DNA from: Auanema rhodensis
Taxonomy: Eukaryota; Nematoda; Chromadorea; Rhabditida; Rhabditidae
NCBI GenBank assembly: GCA_964057225.1
Contig: OZ059895.1
Span: 14,260,001 to 14,324,000, forward strand
Length of the DNA: 64,000 nt
Reading direction: 5' to 3'
Part shown: one piece after another, positions 36,555-50,200 of the stretch
Layout: each line of letters starts with the position of its first letter
Position numbering within the stretch: the stretch's first letter is position 1
Made by a program: the position numbers and the translations under genes
The notes under the pieces: model-generated
What the model saw: the letters and a program-made list of their open reading frames with translations, nothing else
The model's database searches: none
What the model was told of the DNA's origin: nothing

Positions 36555-36590
36555 ATGACTCAGCTGGCTCTTGCACCGCCTAAACGCGAT
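36555..36590 (+). other. Candidate upstream first exon of pac-1
   Basis: An acceptor TTTTAG is followed four bases later by ATG and twelve codons (MTQLALAPPKRD), ending at a consensus GTAAGT donor in phase 0. Phase 0 matches the pac-1 exon at 42349. It lies 160 bp after the stop of the desulfurase-TtcA gene, so the acceptor may be an SL site of a downstream operon gene. Confidence 0.4.
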
Positions 36591-37590
36591 GTAAGTGTAG
36601 TTTCAACATAAGCTTCTAGTTTTTTTTCAATTTCTATATCATTCATGCTCAAACTAATCATTTTTATCTTATCACACCTTATTCATTTATTTCCGGTGTT
36701 TCAAATAGACATTTCTCAAAGTTTTGATATTAAAATTGGTTAATAACCGTTAGATTAGATACTAAATGAACTATATGTGATCAAAATCAGTGAAAGCGTT
36801 TCCTTAAAAAAAGGAAAATTGATATTCTCTTATCATCATCTATGTGTGCCGTTCGACATGAATCATCGGCAGTTCAAGTAACGAGGACGTCAATGAGTCT
36901 TTTGTTTGAAATGGAAACAGATGATTGAGTTCACTGACAGAAGGACAAATTCTCAAACTGAAGGGACACTAGTCGAAGACGATGCGTACAAATCTGTGAA
37001 CAGACGGATCAACGCTCAGCAGAATGCGAACCTTCCAAGTGAGGAGAATGCATCAATCAATAAACGTTTCCTCTTCAACCACCCTTCTCCTTGTCTTTTT
37101 CCATTGTTTTCTGACCTCTTTACGGTTTCTCTGGTTCATCTCTTAAACGTCTGTACTCTCACCTATATATTATTACTGAAGTTTGATCTCTAACACGTTT
37201 ATTCGTTTTTTTTTCTTCGCCCAACTCCTCTCAGCTCATTTTGTCTTTACCGGGCAATCAGCTCATATGAAATATATTTCCAATTTCTTTCTATGTTTAT
37301 CATGTTTTCAAGTGAAGTTTTATAGCTTTCTCTTAAACCTTTATTGATTTCCTTTTTCTTGTTGGAAAAAATCCTCCCGTTTTCATACATACATACTCTC
37401 TTGTATTTCCCTTTTAAGCACTGAACAACATTTCTGTAAAATATTAGAAAAGAGTGCCTTTCATACGATTAGTAAATTTAAAATCTGATCAAACAGTCTA
37501 TTGTGAACGTATGGTTTCAGTATTCTCACGCACTCATCTGTCGTTAATTCCCATATTGAAGTTGGTGTGGGAAAGGCAGATGTAGTTAGA

Positions 37591-37687
37591 TGATGCAGAA
37601 GAAGATGACGAAGAAGAAGAAGAAGAAGAAGAAGAAGAAGAAAGGGATGATGATGATGATGATGGAGATGAAGAAGCTGTGGTCAGT
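37591..37687 (+). repeat. GAA/GAT trinucleotide tract
   Basis: Runs of GAA then GAT, about 97 bp in all. Read in one plus-strand frame it encodes an uninterrupted acidic run (LDDAEEDDEEEE onward to DGDEEAV) ending at a GTCAGT donor in phase 0, so a short acidic exon is conceivable. Read otherwise it is a simple repeat. Confidence 0.7.
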
Positions 37688-39429
37688 AAGCAGTTCCTTT
37701 CTATTTCTCTCATCAATCTCTTCATTTCGTTCATCTATGTTCTTTACTATTTCTTTTTGAAAATATCTCGCATAGTTCTGATCTTATTAAAGCTAAACGG
37801 TTTCTTATTTGGTGAGAGAAAGCTGCTTCTATCATCTAGGCGATCATCACCATCACAACATGCTGTTGTTGGTTAAAGACTGTGGAGGGTAAGGGGGGAG
37901 ATTGACAACCTCCACGATGTTGTCTTCTTAGCGATCTCCTCTTATTAAAAGGACACCTGTTTGTTTTATGTTCCATCTCCCCTATTTGCTCCTTCCTTTT
38001 GGCCATATTTGTCATTTAGTGTGGTGCTCCCTCTCTACTTCTGTTCGTAGCCTAGTCGTCAATTTGTTTATATATATGTGAATGTATAGTTATCTATCTA
38101 TCTCCATATATAAATATATAAATTTATTGATTTTTTTAAATTCCTTGATCATTCTTTCACTTGTAAACTGTGTGTAATTCTTCTTTTTAATTAGTTTTGT
38201 ATTTCATTTCTTCAATTCAAATGTAGAAGAATCATACTTTCTCTTATTATTCTTCTTTTTTTTTCATTTTCGCTTCCCCCCACTTTTCATCTTTCTTCTT
38301 TGCATTTTGTCCATAAACTATTCTGAGTTTGTTCTCCATGTCCTTGCTTTCTCTATGCTCTTTCTAACAATTTGCTCCTGTTTTCTAATAGTTTTTTCTT
38401 CCATTTAACATTGAGAGATCACAAAATAAGGGCGTCGTTCCTGTCCGGTCCTATCTCTCTGTATTGCAATTCGGTTTTCTTAGATTCTAGTAGTCGCAAC
38501 ACGTGTTCTTTTTTTCTCTCTCGGTTACCTAGAGGGCATCTCTCCTCTCGAAACACTTCGATTAGGTACTTCATATCACCTTCATCTTTTTTGTTTTTTT
38601 TTTACAGAATTTCTCTCTCTCTTTCTCTCTCTTCCCTCTTTCCTCTTCTCTCTTCTAATCTTTCAATCTTCTTTTCATCTTCTTTGTTATATGTAATGCA
38701 ATTCTTCCTAAGTTTAACTTTGAATCGTCTAGTTACTGACTCAGCAATTGCTACTAAGCAGAGATCTTATGCCTGCGTGTCGAGTATGCGTGTGTTCAGT
38801 CAGCCTGTTTTAAGCCGTTTGGTCAGATTTTTTTTGACATCAATTTCTCCATATGGTTCATTTTGTCTATTTCTTCTTCTGCTTTAGCGCTTTGTTCTTG
38901 ATTTCTCTGCCTATCATTCCAATTATTCAGCTTAAACATACTGTTGTTCATTATGTACTCAAAATGCTTCTTACATACAATCTTCTGGCAAATACAAAAT
39001 TTGTCTGATGCACAGAAGAAGTACAACGGTACAGTTTAGAGTTTAGAAATCAGCGGTATAGAGAAAAACTCTGATGTTGAAAGGAAACATAGTCCAAGTG
39101 CTGAGATACAGACACTTGATGCTCATCTCATTTGCTTTACTGTTACTTCAACTTCAACCTACGCAGGTCGCTCGATTTATCATCATATGTTACTTTCAAT
39201 CTTTTGTTATCTCTTTGTTTCCTTCGATTTCAATCTATTTCCGTATGTTTTCTGTTGTCTTTATGGTTTTGGTTGTTTTTTTTATCTTTTGGCGTACTTT
39301 TTTATATCAGATATGGCTATTTCAACACCAATCGTTTATGAAACATGCTCGTAAAATCTGAGAAGAAGAAGTAAAGATAACTATAGAAAAAGAGTATCAA
39401 TATAGGAGAGAACGAAAGAATAGTTTATG

Positions 39430-39430
<1 letters not shown>

Positions 39431-39473
<43 letters not shown>
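39431..39473. repeat. (GA)n microsatellite with G run
   Basis: About 36 bp of GA followed by a short G run. It is a purine island in otherwise pyrimidine-rich intronic DNA. Confidence 0.85.
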
Positions 39474-41777
39474 AGTAGGGAGGGAAGAAGGGAGAGAGAG
39501 AAAGAAAGAGAAATCAAAGAAAATGGTATGAAATTCTATTTTCGTACCTTTTTTTTATAAATTTCGCTGAGACATTTTAACCATGTGTCGTTTACTTTTT
39601 GTACTATCACCATCGTTTTTTTCCCATTTTTTCATCATTTCATTCCATCATTTTCTTCATCGTTGTCGCTCCGACATTTCTTACTGATATTGTGAATCGT
39701 CATCTGTATCTGCTACTTGATTCTTCAAGTTCTCTTGATGTTAATCAGATTACTTATCAGTTTGCCTTCTGAAAGACTGCTATCCCCCCTCTCTCTCTCT
39801 CGTTCTTTTTCTTTCTCTTTCTCTTTCTCTTTCTATAGAAAGGTAATCGACCTCTATGAGATAGCCCAACCTGAAAAGTTTTTTGATATCAATTCTATAT
39901 TTAGCAATTTTTGGTTCACATTGTTTAGTTATATTTTGCTTTATCGTTAGATTCTATTTCTGTTTATTCATCAATGTCAATCTTATAATATTATATAGTT
40001 AGCCAAATTTTCTGCTAAACTGCGCTTCTTTACTTCTTAATTCTTAATCTTTTTAATTATTATGTATGAGGCGATTGTCATGTATATCTAATGAAATCAA
40101 GAAAATGAGTTATATTATTACACGAGCTTCATCTAATTCCTCTTTTTTGCTTTTTTTTTCTTCATTTCTTTCCATTTTTTTATTTATTTTTATGTATACA
40201 TATCAATATGTGTGTAGTAGGTGTGGTAGCAGGGACACACAACGACGACAAAGCCGGTGTCTGGGGAGAGGGGGGGGGGGCGATAGTTTGGGTTAGTGAT
40301 TGTGATGAAAACTAGATGAAACATATCGCCTGCGAGCTGATTTGTGATCTGAAAATGTGGTCGTTACCTTTTGTTTGTTTTGAAGAATATCTTACAGCTT
40401 TTGCTATCTTATCGTGATTCAATGATTCCATCATTCAAAAAAATGCATGTTCAAAGAACTCAAGCACGCACATACAGCCCTGCTTAGTCAAATCAAGCGA
40501 TCAGCAATAGAGCTGGTCTTTCTTTCTTGTCGTCTTACTTAGAGAGCATGAAAAAACTTTTTCGGAAACAACATGCTTCATAATACCTTCCAAACCACAA
40601 ATCCTGGCTATTTTTCAATATTGAAAAAATAATAATTAAAACTTATCTCCTCTAATGTTCTTTACCAATTATATAAAATTTTATCATCCTTGTTTTTCAC
40701 TATGACTACTTATCTATAGAAATGTCTGGCTGTCACTTATACATTATGCTTTATCCTCTTTCTTTATAACCATTTTGCTATTCATAACAATAGAACGAAA
40801 ATCATTATATTGTTACAGAAATTCTTGTACACATTCTGTTTCATAAATCGAATTTTGTCGAAGTTTACGTGAAATCATCTTCTACGTGATCTGCGTACTT
40901 TCGTTTTTTTTTCAAATATTAATTGATTATGAACTTCAAAATAGTAGTATTCGGTTGCATTTTTTTTTAAAGTTTGTTTTAACTGCTTCTCTCTAATCTC
41001 GTTCTTCCTTTACTTTGCTTTTAATCTTCTGTTTTCAAGCTGTCTTCTGTATTTTGATAAATGGCATCACAGCTTGTTCTGCTTGATTTGCCGATACTAG
41101 CAAGCTTGATTATTTTTATCTCCTATACGGGTCGTGCAGATATGTCGATTCAAATTTCCTGTTTTATTTTATAGCTCTCTTGTTTTCTTTTCAATTCTTT
41201 GAATTAATGTTTAACTCCTTTTTATCGCTGATTAATCAACAGCTTAAATTGTTATTTTTCAACTCATAAAATCTCATTTTCTTTGTTTATACTTTATTCC
41301 TATGTCACTTTTTTTTCATTTTATCTTGATTTTTTGATGTTCTCCTTCCATCCTCACCGTTCTTGCTTACCCCACTGTGTAATAATGTTGTCGTACTATC
41401 TTTGTGCAACATCTATTTGGCTTAATGCCTCACTACATCAAACGCTGTGCTGCTTTATAGAATCAGAATAAGATTGCTGATTGACGTAATGAAAAATCAC
41501 TCAACCTATCTTTCTTATCGTTTAGGCGTTCTTCTCGAAATATTGGAACATAAATATGTTTGTAGATATACGACTTTTATGATGTTTAGTGCATTTGGTT
41601 ATCAATTGTATAGTAGTTCCAGCTTATCATTCTCTCTGTTGCGACATGCTGTTTTCTTTTTTTTTCTCTTTTTAGTAAATTTCGATGTTATTTATTCAAT
41701 TATTTAGCTATACTAGTTATTCTGAAAATGTAATCATCGTTCAGCAGAATAATACTTATTTTCTCTTATAATCGTTC

Positions 41778-41834
41778 ATGTCGTTGTCCTTCAATACCGG
41801 CTATTGTCATCGGAAACGAGCCTCTGCTGCCCAG
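41778..41834 (+). other. Candidate alternative first exon of pac-1
   Basis: ATG at 41778 opens 19 codons (MSLSFNTGYCHRKRASAAQ) that end in CAG before a GTTTGG donor, in phase 0. That is compatible with the exon at 42349. The patch has higher GC than its surroundings. The donor is weaker than the others. Confidence 0.4.
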
Positions 41835-42235
41835 GTTTGGAGTTTGCTGATCCGAGGGACGACAATAATGGCTGCTAGCGCAGAGGTCGTTTCGTCAATG
41901 GACGGTTCTGCAACTTAAAACGTCTCTACTTCATGAATCCGTAAAAAACTACATGGTGATTGCGTTCGACTGTTTTCCGTAGTTGTCTTTGGGCAATAAA
42001 AGAATGCAAATTGATGGAAAGGATTTAACTATAAATATTTTCTGTCCCCTCTTTCTCGTACTGTGTCTCGTATTCTCTTATTTTTCTTGACGTCGTTCTC
42101 CATGGTTGACGTCGAGGATGTTGGTTCTTATCCGATCTACTCGCTTTTTGTCGTTTTATTTATCTATTTCTCTATCTTTGTATGTGATTCATTTCATCTG
42201 TTCAGTTCTTTATATAGTCGATTTATTGCAGAAAC

Positions 42236-45200
42236 ATGGATAGTTGGCCACAACTGCGATCGTCCCGCAGTGAACATCACTTGGCACAGGTAGTATTTTC
42301 AAAACAGTTCGCCAATAACATGGATTGATCAACATTTCTAAATTCCAGGATCATCGTATCTATGCTTTATTAGAGGAAATGAGACCTGGACGATCGGTTG
42401 TAGCAAATACTGTCAATTCTAATCCAGCAATTAACAATGTTGCTCCACCTAAGTATCAAGATATCTATCCAACTTCTAACAAACAAACAGCTCCTCCAGC
42501 GTATAAGTAAGTTTTTTTGAAAATTAAACAATGAATGTTGATTTAAAAAATGAATTAAAAGAATTGTTAGTTGACATTAATTCATCTTCTATGGTAATTA
42601 GCATAATTGTTTTTACCATAACCTATATGGAACTGTCACGTATAACACGTACACGTGTGGCTCATTAGCGTATTATGCATGTTTTGAATTTGAATTTCAA
42701 AATGAGCGTCATTTGTCCACGGAGTTGTTGACGGAGTGATGTTTTCTAGCGCTCATCTAAAACCATATAAATCATAATTCAACTCCATCTTTTCAGTGTT
42801 ATATTACGTAACAAGAGACCCGTGGCTGATAATACTTCACGTTCCTCAACATCCTGTTGGGATGATCATACACATGCTGTATGTTTCCATCAAATCTATT
42901 ATATTGTTTTGTTTCTTTTCAGAGAAGAGAAACTTCCTTGTATGGTGCTGTACGAGATAAAAAGCGAGATTCTCGTGTTATCAGTCGCATTTCCTTAAAC
43001 TTTAATAGTAATAATAATAATCACATTGATGTAAGTTGAATCAATATACTTCAATCACATCGCTTTGCCATATCTAGGATTCTAATCTTTCTTGTGGACC
43101 ACCCAGAGGTTCTTCAAATGAGGAGAATTGTGCGATACTCAGTCGTCGAAATACCCCGAGACAAGCCTCCTTCATGGCCGCTATGACTCGAAAGCCATTA
43201 TCTGATGGTGAGATAAGTTTTCTATATTCTCTCTTTTTTTCTGTCTCTATTTACGAACTTGTGAGAGGAAAGAGAAGGAAGTGCATGATATATTACAATA
43301 ATCAAATAAGTTATTGGGTGGTTTAACTTTTCTTTTCAAGAAATCTAGCTTACTTTCATGTTTAAGCTGAAAAAAATCAGAAAAGCTAACATGTTGATAG
43401 GTGAAGAACAAGCGGAAATGTTAGGATGAGGGTACGAGAAAAAGGTCAGAGACAAGTATGCACAGCCAGCTCTCACTTGCTTTGCAGTCATTCTCATATA
43501 ACTCACAAAACTAAATCATACACGACCTTTTACAAACAATGTCAGCATTAGTCAATATAATATGGCTGATTCTGATCTCATATAAAGTATTAGTGAAAGC
43601 ATATTAACTATATGTGAGTGTATATTATTACCATAGCTGGATCATTATCTCCTAACTAACATCTTATTTTTCATAGCTTTTCTTATAACTCTGATATTTC
43701 ATGTTAACAACAACTAATGATTTGGATTATAAGCTTGTAATTCAGCGGGAGCAGCTAATGGCATGAAATCGTCAGCTGAAAACAATCGTCGCCGTACACT
43801 TCATTGGCAGGATTCAGTGCCCTCGTTTCTAGAGCAGCCTATTCCAACGCAGCAACATCGCCGAACTACAATCTATGGTTAGTCGATATTCTTTATCTGC
43901 ATGTAAGAAGTGGTTCTTTCGAATTCTGCTGTTTCTTTATTGCTCTATTGTGACATTATCTTACTGATAGATATATCATTCTTTATATAAGGGCAATTTT
44001 GATGAATTTTGTGGTATTATGCACCAGCTGCTACAGCTCATTAGCACATTTTGTAGAAGCCATCTGTGGCTATGCCTTCTATCTTTTGTTTTCTTTCGAC
44101 CTACCAGAAACTATAACATGCGATTTTCATTTGAATTTTATTGAAAATTTCTATTTAAACTTATATTCATATGATGTATTTCATAGATCTGAGAGTAACA
44201 CGTGTATATGTTGATGTTTCTTTCGCTTTCTGATCAAGTCGTTTTTCATTTACGACAGCGGCACTATCTTCTATGTCATTTTGACATTTCGTCTCAAATT
44301 TTAGAGGTTTAGCATTGTTTTAACTGTTGCGCAGAATGACATCAAACTCAGTAAGAATGTACCTACTTTTGATTTTGACAACTGTCAGTCAGATTTCATA
44401 GTCTGCTATAGTGTCCGTGATGATTGTTTGGAGCTTCATATCTCATCTTAACATTACTGGACTTTGGCAAGTCGCCAGGTCCACCTCATTGTAGTTATCT
44501 CAAATTTCATATAGAGAAAAGTACATGTTGGTAGTTTGCTATCTTCTCATTTCTCTGGCTGCGGATATTTCTCAGTCTCATCACAACCGACGGACTCATC
44601 GTTACTTTTCTTCTTCTATCTATTTCGTCTTTATATTCTGATTTCATCAATTTGTTCTCATTCTTGTTGCCGATTTTTCTTAAGTCATTCTTGTTGTTTC
44701 TTATATTATTCTTTAATGAATATATCTGCCATGCTTGTTTTAGTTGTATTTCAGTGGCAACTTTGCCGCAAGCACAGTTAGCATTCTCTCAAGTTCTTTG
44801 CAATTTTTCTTAGTTTTTATCCCTTATGTTTCATATATTGGATATTCTATTTAATCTGATGCATCGTTTGAAATTTGCTTATCTTATCTAGACGTACTTA
44901 TGTAATGTCATACACACATGTCATCCGTTTGTGGACATGGTTCCCGTAATGACCGAAATCGAACTGATTGATTTTACCCGAGGGAACTGAGTTCTCTGAA
45001 ATCTCACAACCGACCAGAAAGACGCTCATTTCTTTTCTGTGCTTCGTCCTATGTCATATCTTCTATTCTCTTTTTCATTTGAGGCAAAACTTGTCATTTC
45101 AACGTTTTTTACTAATATTGGTCACATTTTTTTTCTTTTTTTTTCACTAGCAGCTATGTCTATACTGTTTTAATTTAATTCATTAGTATAGCATTAGGAG

Positions 45201-47170
45201 AAGAAGCTACTACAACAAGTTTAAGAAAGCTTTTCAGTTTCAGCCTCTTTTATAGTGTTTTATCAGTTACGTATACAAGAACTTCATTTTCATGTTGTAC
45301 GCGTTATCTGCCTCTCGTCAGCTGCTCATATAGCTTCTTAAGCTTTTCGTTATATGTTTTCTATCTACTCATTGAACATCCGTAGTTTTGATTGTTCTTC
45401 TTTGGCTTTCTTCATTGCGCTTTCTACCCTCCCTCGTGGCCTATCACATATTATAAAGGCAAAAGAAATACAAGCACACGAGGTTCAAAAATACTAACGC
45501 TTGCTTCTCTTGTTGCAGCCAACCTATTGATTACGCATTTTAGTTTTGACTTTTTTTATTATTCATTAATCTTTCGGAGCCGTTGCTTTCTTCATTAGTA
45601 TCAGCTTCTGTTATTTTCTTTTGCTGCAGTTTCGTTTTGAAAATGGGCTAGTGAACTTGAATTATTAGATTAGTTTGTGTCTTCTAATAATAAGGTTTAT
45701 TTTCGAAATTTCTAATACTTATTTGGCACTTTTCGGCCTTCCTCGTCATTCGCAAGCGAGCCAAGGGTATCAATTATGGCGTTCCAACCTATGCAGTTAG
45801 CACTTTTTTGATTAATGTAAAATAAATTTTGTCATTATATGGATTTTTTGCTATCGTATTCCATTGTTTAGGTTCACAAACTTTGCAATTTGTAATATTT
45901 CCTTCTGACTCTCTTTCATTTTCTCTACTATCTCGTTCTCTTACTTGTTACGAATTTTTATGCAGTTTCCGATCCGATTGCTAGTCTTACAGCCAAAAAT
46001 CTACATGGACCGTCCTGTTGCCCTTGTTCATATGTGTAATTCCTGTATTATATTTCAATTTCCACCCACCACATCTCACTCATATACCTAGCCTACTAGA
46101 ACCAACAACCACTATTCGACCGAGCGACGGAGCTACTTGGCTGGCTAGTTTTGCCAAGTTGTTCCTGATAAATAGCGCTACACACCTTTTGAGTGTGAAA
46201 TACTGAATTCAAGACTATTACATTGATTTAATGTGGTAACGTTGATTCATGTAATAGCCAGTACGGTTTGCTGTTCCAATCAGTAAGCCTTGATTAACTT
46301 CTGACCTTATTTCGTCTTTGTCTATCGATTCTTGAGTCTTCAAACTACCGTCTTTATTACATTGGAACGGGTTCAAGACAAAATGCAACGCTTTCGAAGT
46401 TTCGCTAGCCTTGTTCTCAAATACCCAGGTAAGGTATAGTGCTGTACTGCTCTAGCTTTGGTTTGGTTTAAATGAACTGCTTCGTTTTGTTGATTATATT
46501 TGCATCTACTTGTTATTATGATATCATCTCTCTAATCCCTTTCCCACATCTTGTTATCATCTGTCACGTAAGAAGTTGCTTTTTCATCAGATAAACTTCA
46601 TCGATGAGCTGTCATTCTATTTCATGAATTCTATTGTAAATCTGCTTTGAAATTATTAGTATACTAGAACACATTGCTCAGGTAATAACTATGATTTTCT
46701 AGTATCACGTAGATAAATCATTCATCTTTCTATCAAGCGTTGAGGATCATTGCCAGTAGGGCTGTTGGGTGGCGGAAAAGCCACAACACTTGGCTGTCGC
46801 AGCTGTTGTCATCTATCATTCCGTATTTCAGTCCATGAATTCCATCGCCTGCCCTTAGTAGATACGCGTTTTGTTTTTCCTTGTCTTTCTCTCGATTTTT
46901 TTGTTTAATAAGATATTTTTTTAATCTATGTCCAAGGTATTTCAAAATTGTGTTCTATGATTGAATTTTAAATATTATTTCAACTTTCATTCCAGAAATA
47001 ATATTGAGCCTTTTCTTCATAGAATCGTGGGCATTTCAGTGTTTCAATACTCGAGAGAAAACATTTTTTTTAAAGTTTTGATGTCGTTATGAATCCTCCT
47101 TTCCAATTTTCTATTCGATTTACAATTTCTTTTTTTTGTGGTAGAACTCATTGAATTAAAATTTTACGTA

Positions 47171-47206
<36 letters not shown>

Positions 47207-50200
47207 TTATTTATTTCATGATCATTAAGTAAAATAAAAACAAAACAAAAATATTTTCTTCTTCAAATTAAAACTTTTGAGCGTCTCGAGAAAATCAATT
47301 TTGAATGTGTAGAAATATAAATGCGTAGGTAGGCGATGATATCATTATTCACTAGAGATTAACAAAAAGTATGAAAGGACTCAATTATAGATTCCCATGA
47401 GGGCTGCTGCCTGTTTTACGAACTTTTATAACAAAAAAAAAGAAATGTATGAAAATTCTTTTTTGCTCCCATTAGTTGCTCGTTTATGTTATTATTATTA
47501 TTTACTTTTTTTTTCACATAATATAACTTTATATTTTTTGTTTTCAGGTGACGAAGTCATCAGGAAATGCTCTAAAAATAACGACGTCTCATCCGAAGAT
47601 CAAAATCATAATGGTGAGTTATCTTTCGTACTTTTATTCAGTTTCTATTTCGGCATTTGGAATTTTCCATTATATGATTTAATATATAAAATAGTAGGGA
47701 GGGAGGGAGTGAATGAGTGCAGTATATGACGGTTATATCGTTTTCGAGCAGGGTTCGTAGATAATGAACGGTGCTCATGTTCTCATGTTTGATGATGAAT
47801 TTCTCGCTCATAAAACCTCTCACTTCTCATAGGCATCTTAGTCTTTTTTTAACCTTTGTTGGCTATAGTCATCCTTTCCTCTCATTCCGTCTCTTTGTGT
47901 TCCTATCGCTATCGTCTTGATTCCTATTTGTGTGCGCTATGTTTTTATGCCAACGTCCTTCTCTGTAATTTACAACATCTCATCTGATAGAACGACTGCA
48001 ACGACTTATTCTCAGATTGTCTATAACGGAGTGGGTTCACTATTAATGTATTTCTTATAGTACTTTGTCGATTTATGAAAATCATCACGTTTTCGTTCAT
48101 TTCAAATTCCATGCTTGCTTAATGAATTTTGAATACACAAAACGTTCATCTCTTGTTTCGATTCGGACATGCTTGTTATCAGCATCCACTTTTCACTCTC
48201 TATGTCTAATATTTTTTAGTCATCAATGTGTTTTCTTATACACGTAATCAATTTAGATGAATCATTGTTGGTTCACGTTTTAACTGGTTAAATCATGCCT
48301 TTTCATGTTTAAAATTCAGCAACTGTTTCCGTTTATGTAAGAATTATCATTGATACTATCCTGTATTTCCAGTATATTATGCAAATTTACTGTATTTGAA
48401 GATGGAGCAATTCGCTAACCTAATGCTAAATCTTTCTTACTTAGGAAAGACACGCTATTTTCACTTAAAATTAGTTGCCTTCTGTTGATCTGCTTCGCTG
48501 CAGATTGTGCTGCCAGTAAGGTGGCGGTGACCTCACCATATTTGTTAATTTGCCTTGATGGCAGGTGCGCGTCTCTTTTTCCGGTCAGGCCCGTTGCCTG
48601 CTCTACCAGTTTGCCTTTTTATTCTCTTTCTCTGTATCTCTCATTTGTCAGCTTATTTCGCTTCCTCAATAGTACTCTCTATCTATCTGTCTCTCCTTCT
48701 TTTACCTTCGATACCGATATTCCACCCTCAACCATCACCTTCTGTTATATCTGGCTATCCATCGATTATTTGCAGCTTTAGCTCACACAGGACCCAAGCT
48801 GACCCTCATTATGCTCCATGACTTCAACTCTTGCTTAATGCTCTTCCGATATTTTATTCTCTTTCTTTCTTTATTTTAGTTAAAATATTGTTTATATTAA
48901 CTGATATGGCAAATACTTGATTTTCGATTATTCTGTTTCCTGTTTCACATTTCGTTCAATATTAATTTATTATGATGATTGTGTATTACTAGGAATAATT
49001 CATTCTGTTTCAACGTATTTCAATCAATCTGCATGTGATACTCGAAGCTGGTATCCACCTTCAGTTGATAAGTTAGCATTTGAAATGTTATGTTATCATG
49101 ACAGACATTTTTCATTTTTGAAAAAGAATACAATTGCTTTTCATTAGAGTTACATCTCTTAAATGATACAAGATATCACATGTTTAAAATGAACTAACAG
49201 AAAGAGAGAGAGAGAGGGGCGTAGGAGGTGTGGTGAGGACTAGATTAAAGGAAATATATACTAAATTTGAAATTTTTGAAAATATATAATTGAATTTTTA
49301 GAAGAGAGTGTGATGCGACGAGCGCGTCCGAAATCATATGTACTGGCAACGTCAGCTAGCTTACCAGAAACTGATCAGTCTACAACATTTAGCCAAGATG
49401 GAACTAGGTTAGAATACATTTCTGAAATTCATATCTTATCTTATTTTAATATTTCTTCAGTAGAGAATTGTCTTCCATGGGATCGATTTCTTCAATTGAA
49501 CATTCTGCTCGATCAGCCCAAGCACCACATCCTCCAGCTACTCACCGAATTCAGAAATTTATCTCCTTATTTAGCCAGGTTTGTTTACCTTTTTACATTT
49601 TTTAAAACAATATTTGCAATTTCATTTTGTGTTCCTTTATTTTGCTCTTTAATACAACGAATATTTAGAAAGCTGAAGGTCGTGGACTTCGATTGAAGCG
49701 CTCCCGAACATCATTACCGGAGGGCAGAAATCCATTGCCGGACATTCAACTTTATGCTTCCAACATTTCGAAGCAAGGGCCTATTCGGCATCAGGTTAGA
49801 CATTCTAGTCATTTCTTTTCTAATTTATCAAATTTAGCAAATAGCTATGGGTAAGAACGGACGTCGAAATCACTGGACTGATTATTGGGGAATATTACAT
49901 GATCATTTCTTGTATTTATGTCTTCAACAACCAAGATGTTCAATGGCTGATGGAAGTAATGAGAAGGTAAGCGTGCAGATTCATAACCATTTCCTAATTC
50001 TTTTTGCATAAAAATGATGTTTTTTCAGATTTATTCCCTTACACCATGTGAACGGGTGGATGTACGATTTTCTGTTGCCGACATCGCCTATGACTGGTTG
50101 ACTGAGAATAAGAATCGTCATGTTATTCGCATGTTGACGCAAACGAGATCCGAGCATCTGTTCGAGCTTGGCAGGTAAATTATCCGCAACGTTTAGTTTT

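Larger units (their letters stand above)
36395..42235 (+). other. Long 5' region of pac-1 with candidate upstream exons
   Basis: This 5.8 kb stretch is T/C-rich on the plus strand, like the pac-1 introns. It includes candidate first exons at 36555-36590 and 41778-41834, a possible exon at 39040-39166 (frame including KNSDVERKHSPSAEIQTLD), a GAA/GAT tract at 37591-37687, a (GA)n run at 39431-39467 followed by a G run, and CT-rich patches near 38600-38650. No independent gene is recognised. Most open frames here are products of pyrimidine-rich composition. Confidence 0.5.

Noticed and set aside
38372-38887. 171-codon plus-strand frame rich in Ser, Phe and Leu
   Set aside because: The sequence is pyrimidine-rich intronic DNA, which favours long open frames lacking stops. 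There is no domain, and the hydrophobic runs are not organised as membrane helices with loops.
39060-39166. pac-1 exon with frame KNSDVERKHSPSAEIQTLD
   Set aside because: It looks coding, but its end phase does not fit the next recognised exon, so I left it as a possibility only.
42225-42289. Reading the first pac-1 exon in the ETWIVGHNC frame
   Set aside because: That frame meets a stop in the next exon, whereas the MDSWPQ frame continues through all later exons.
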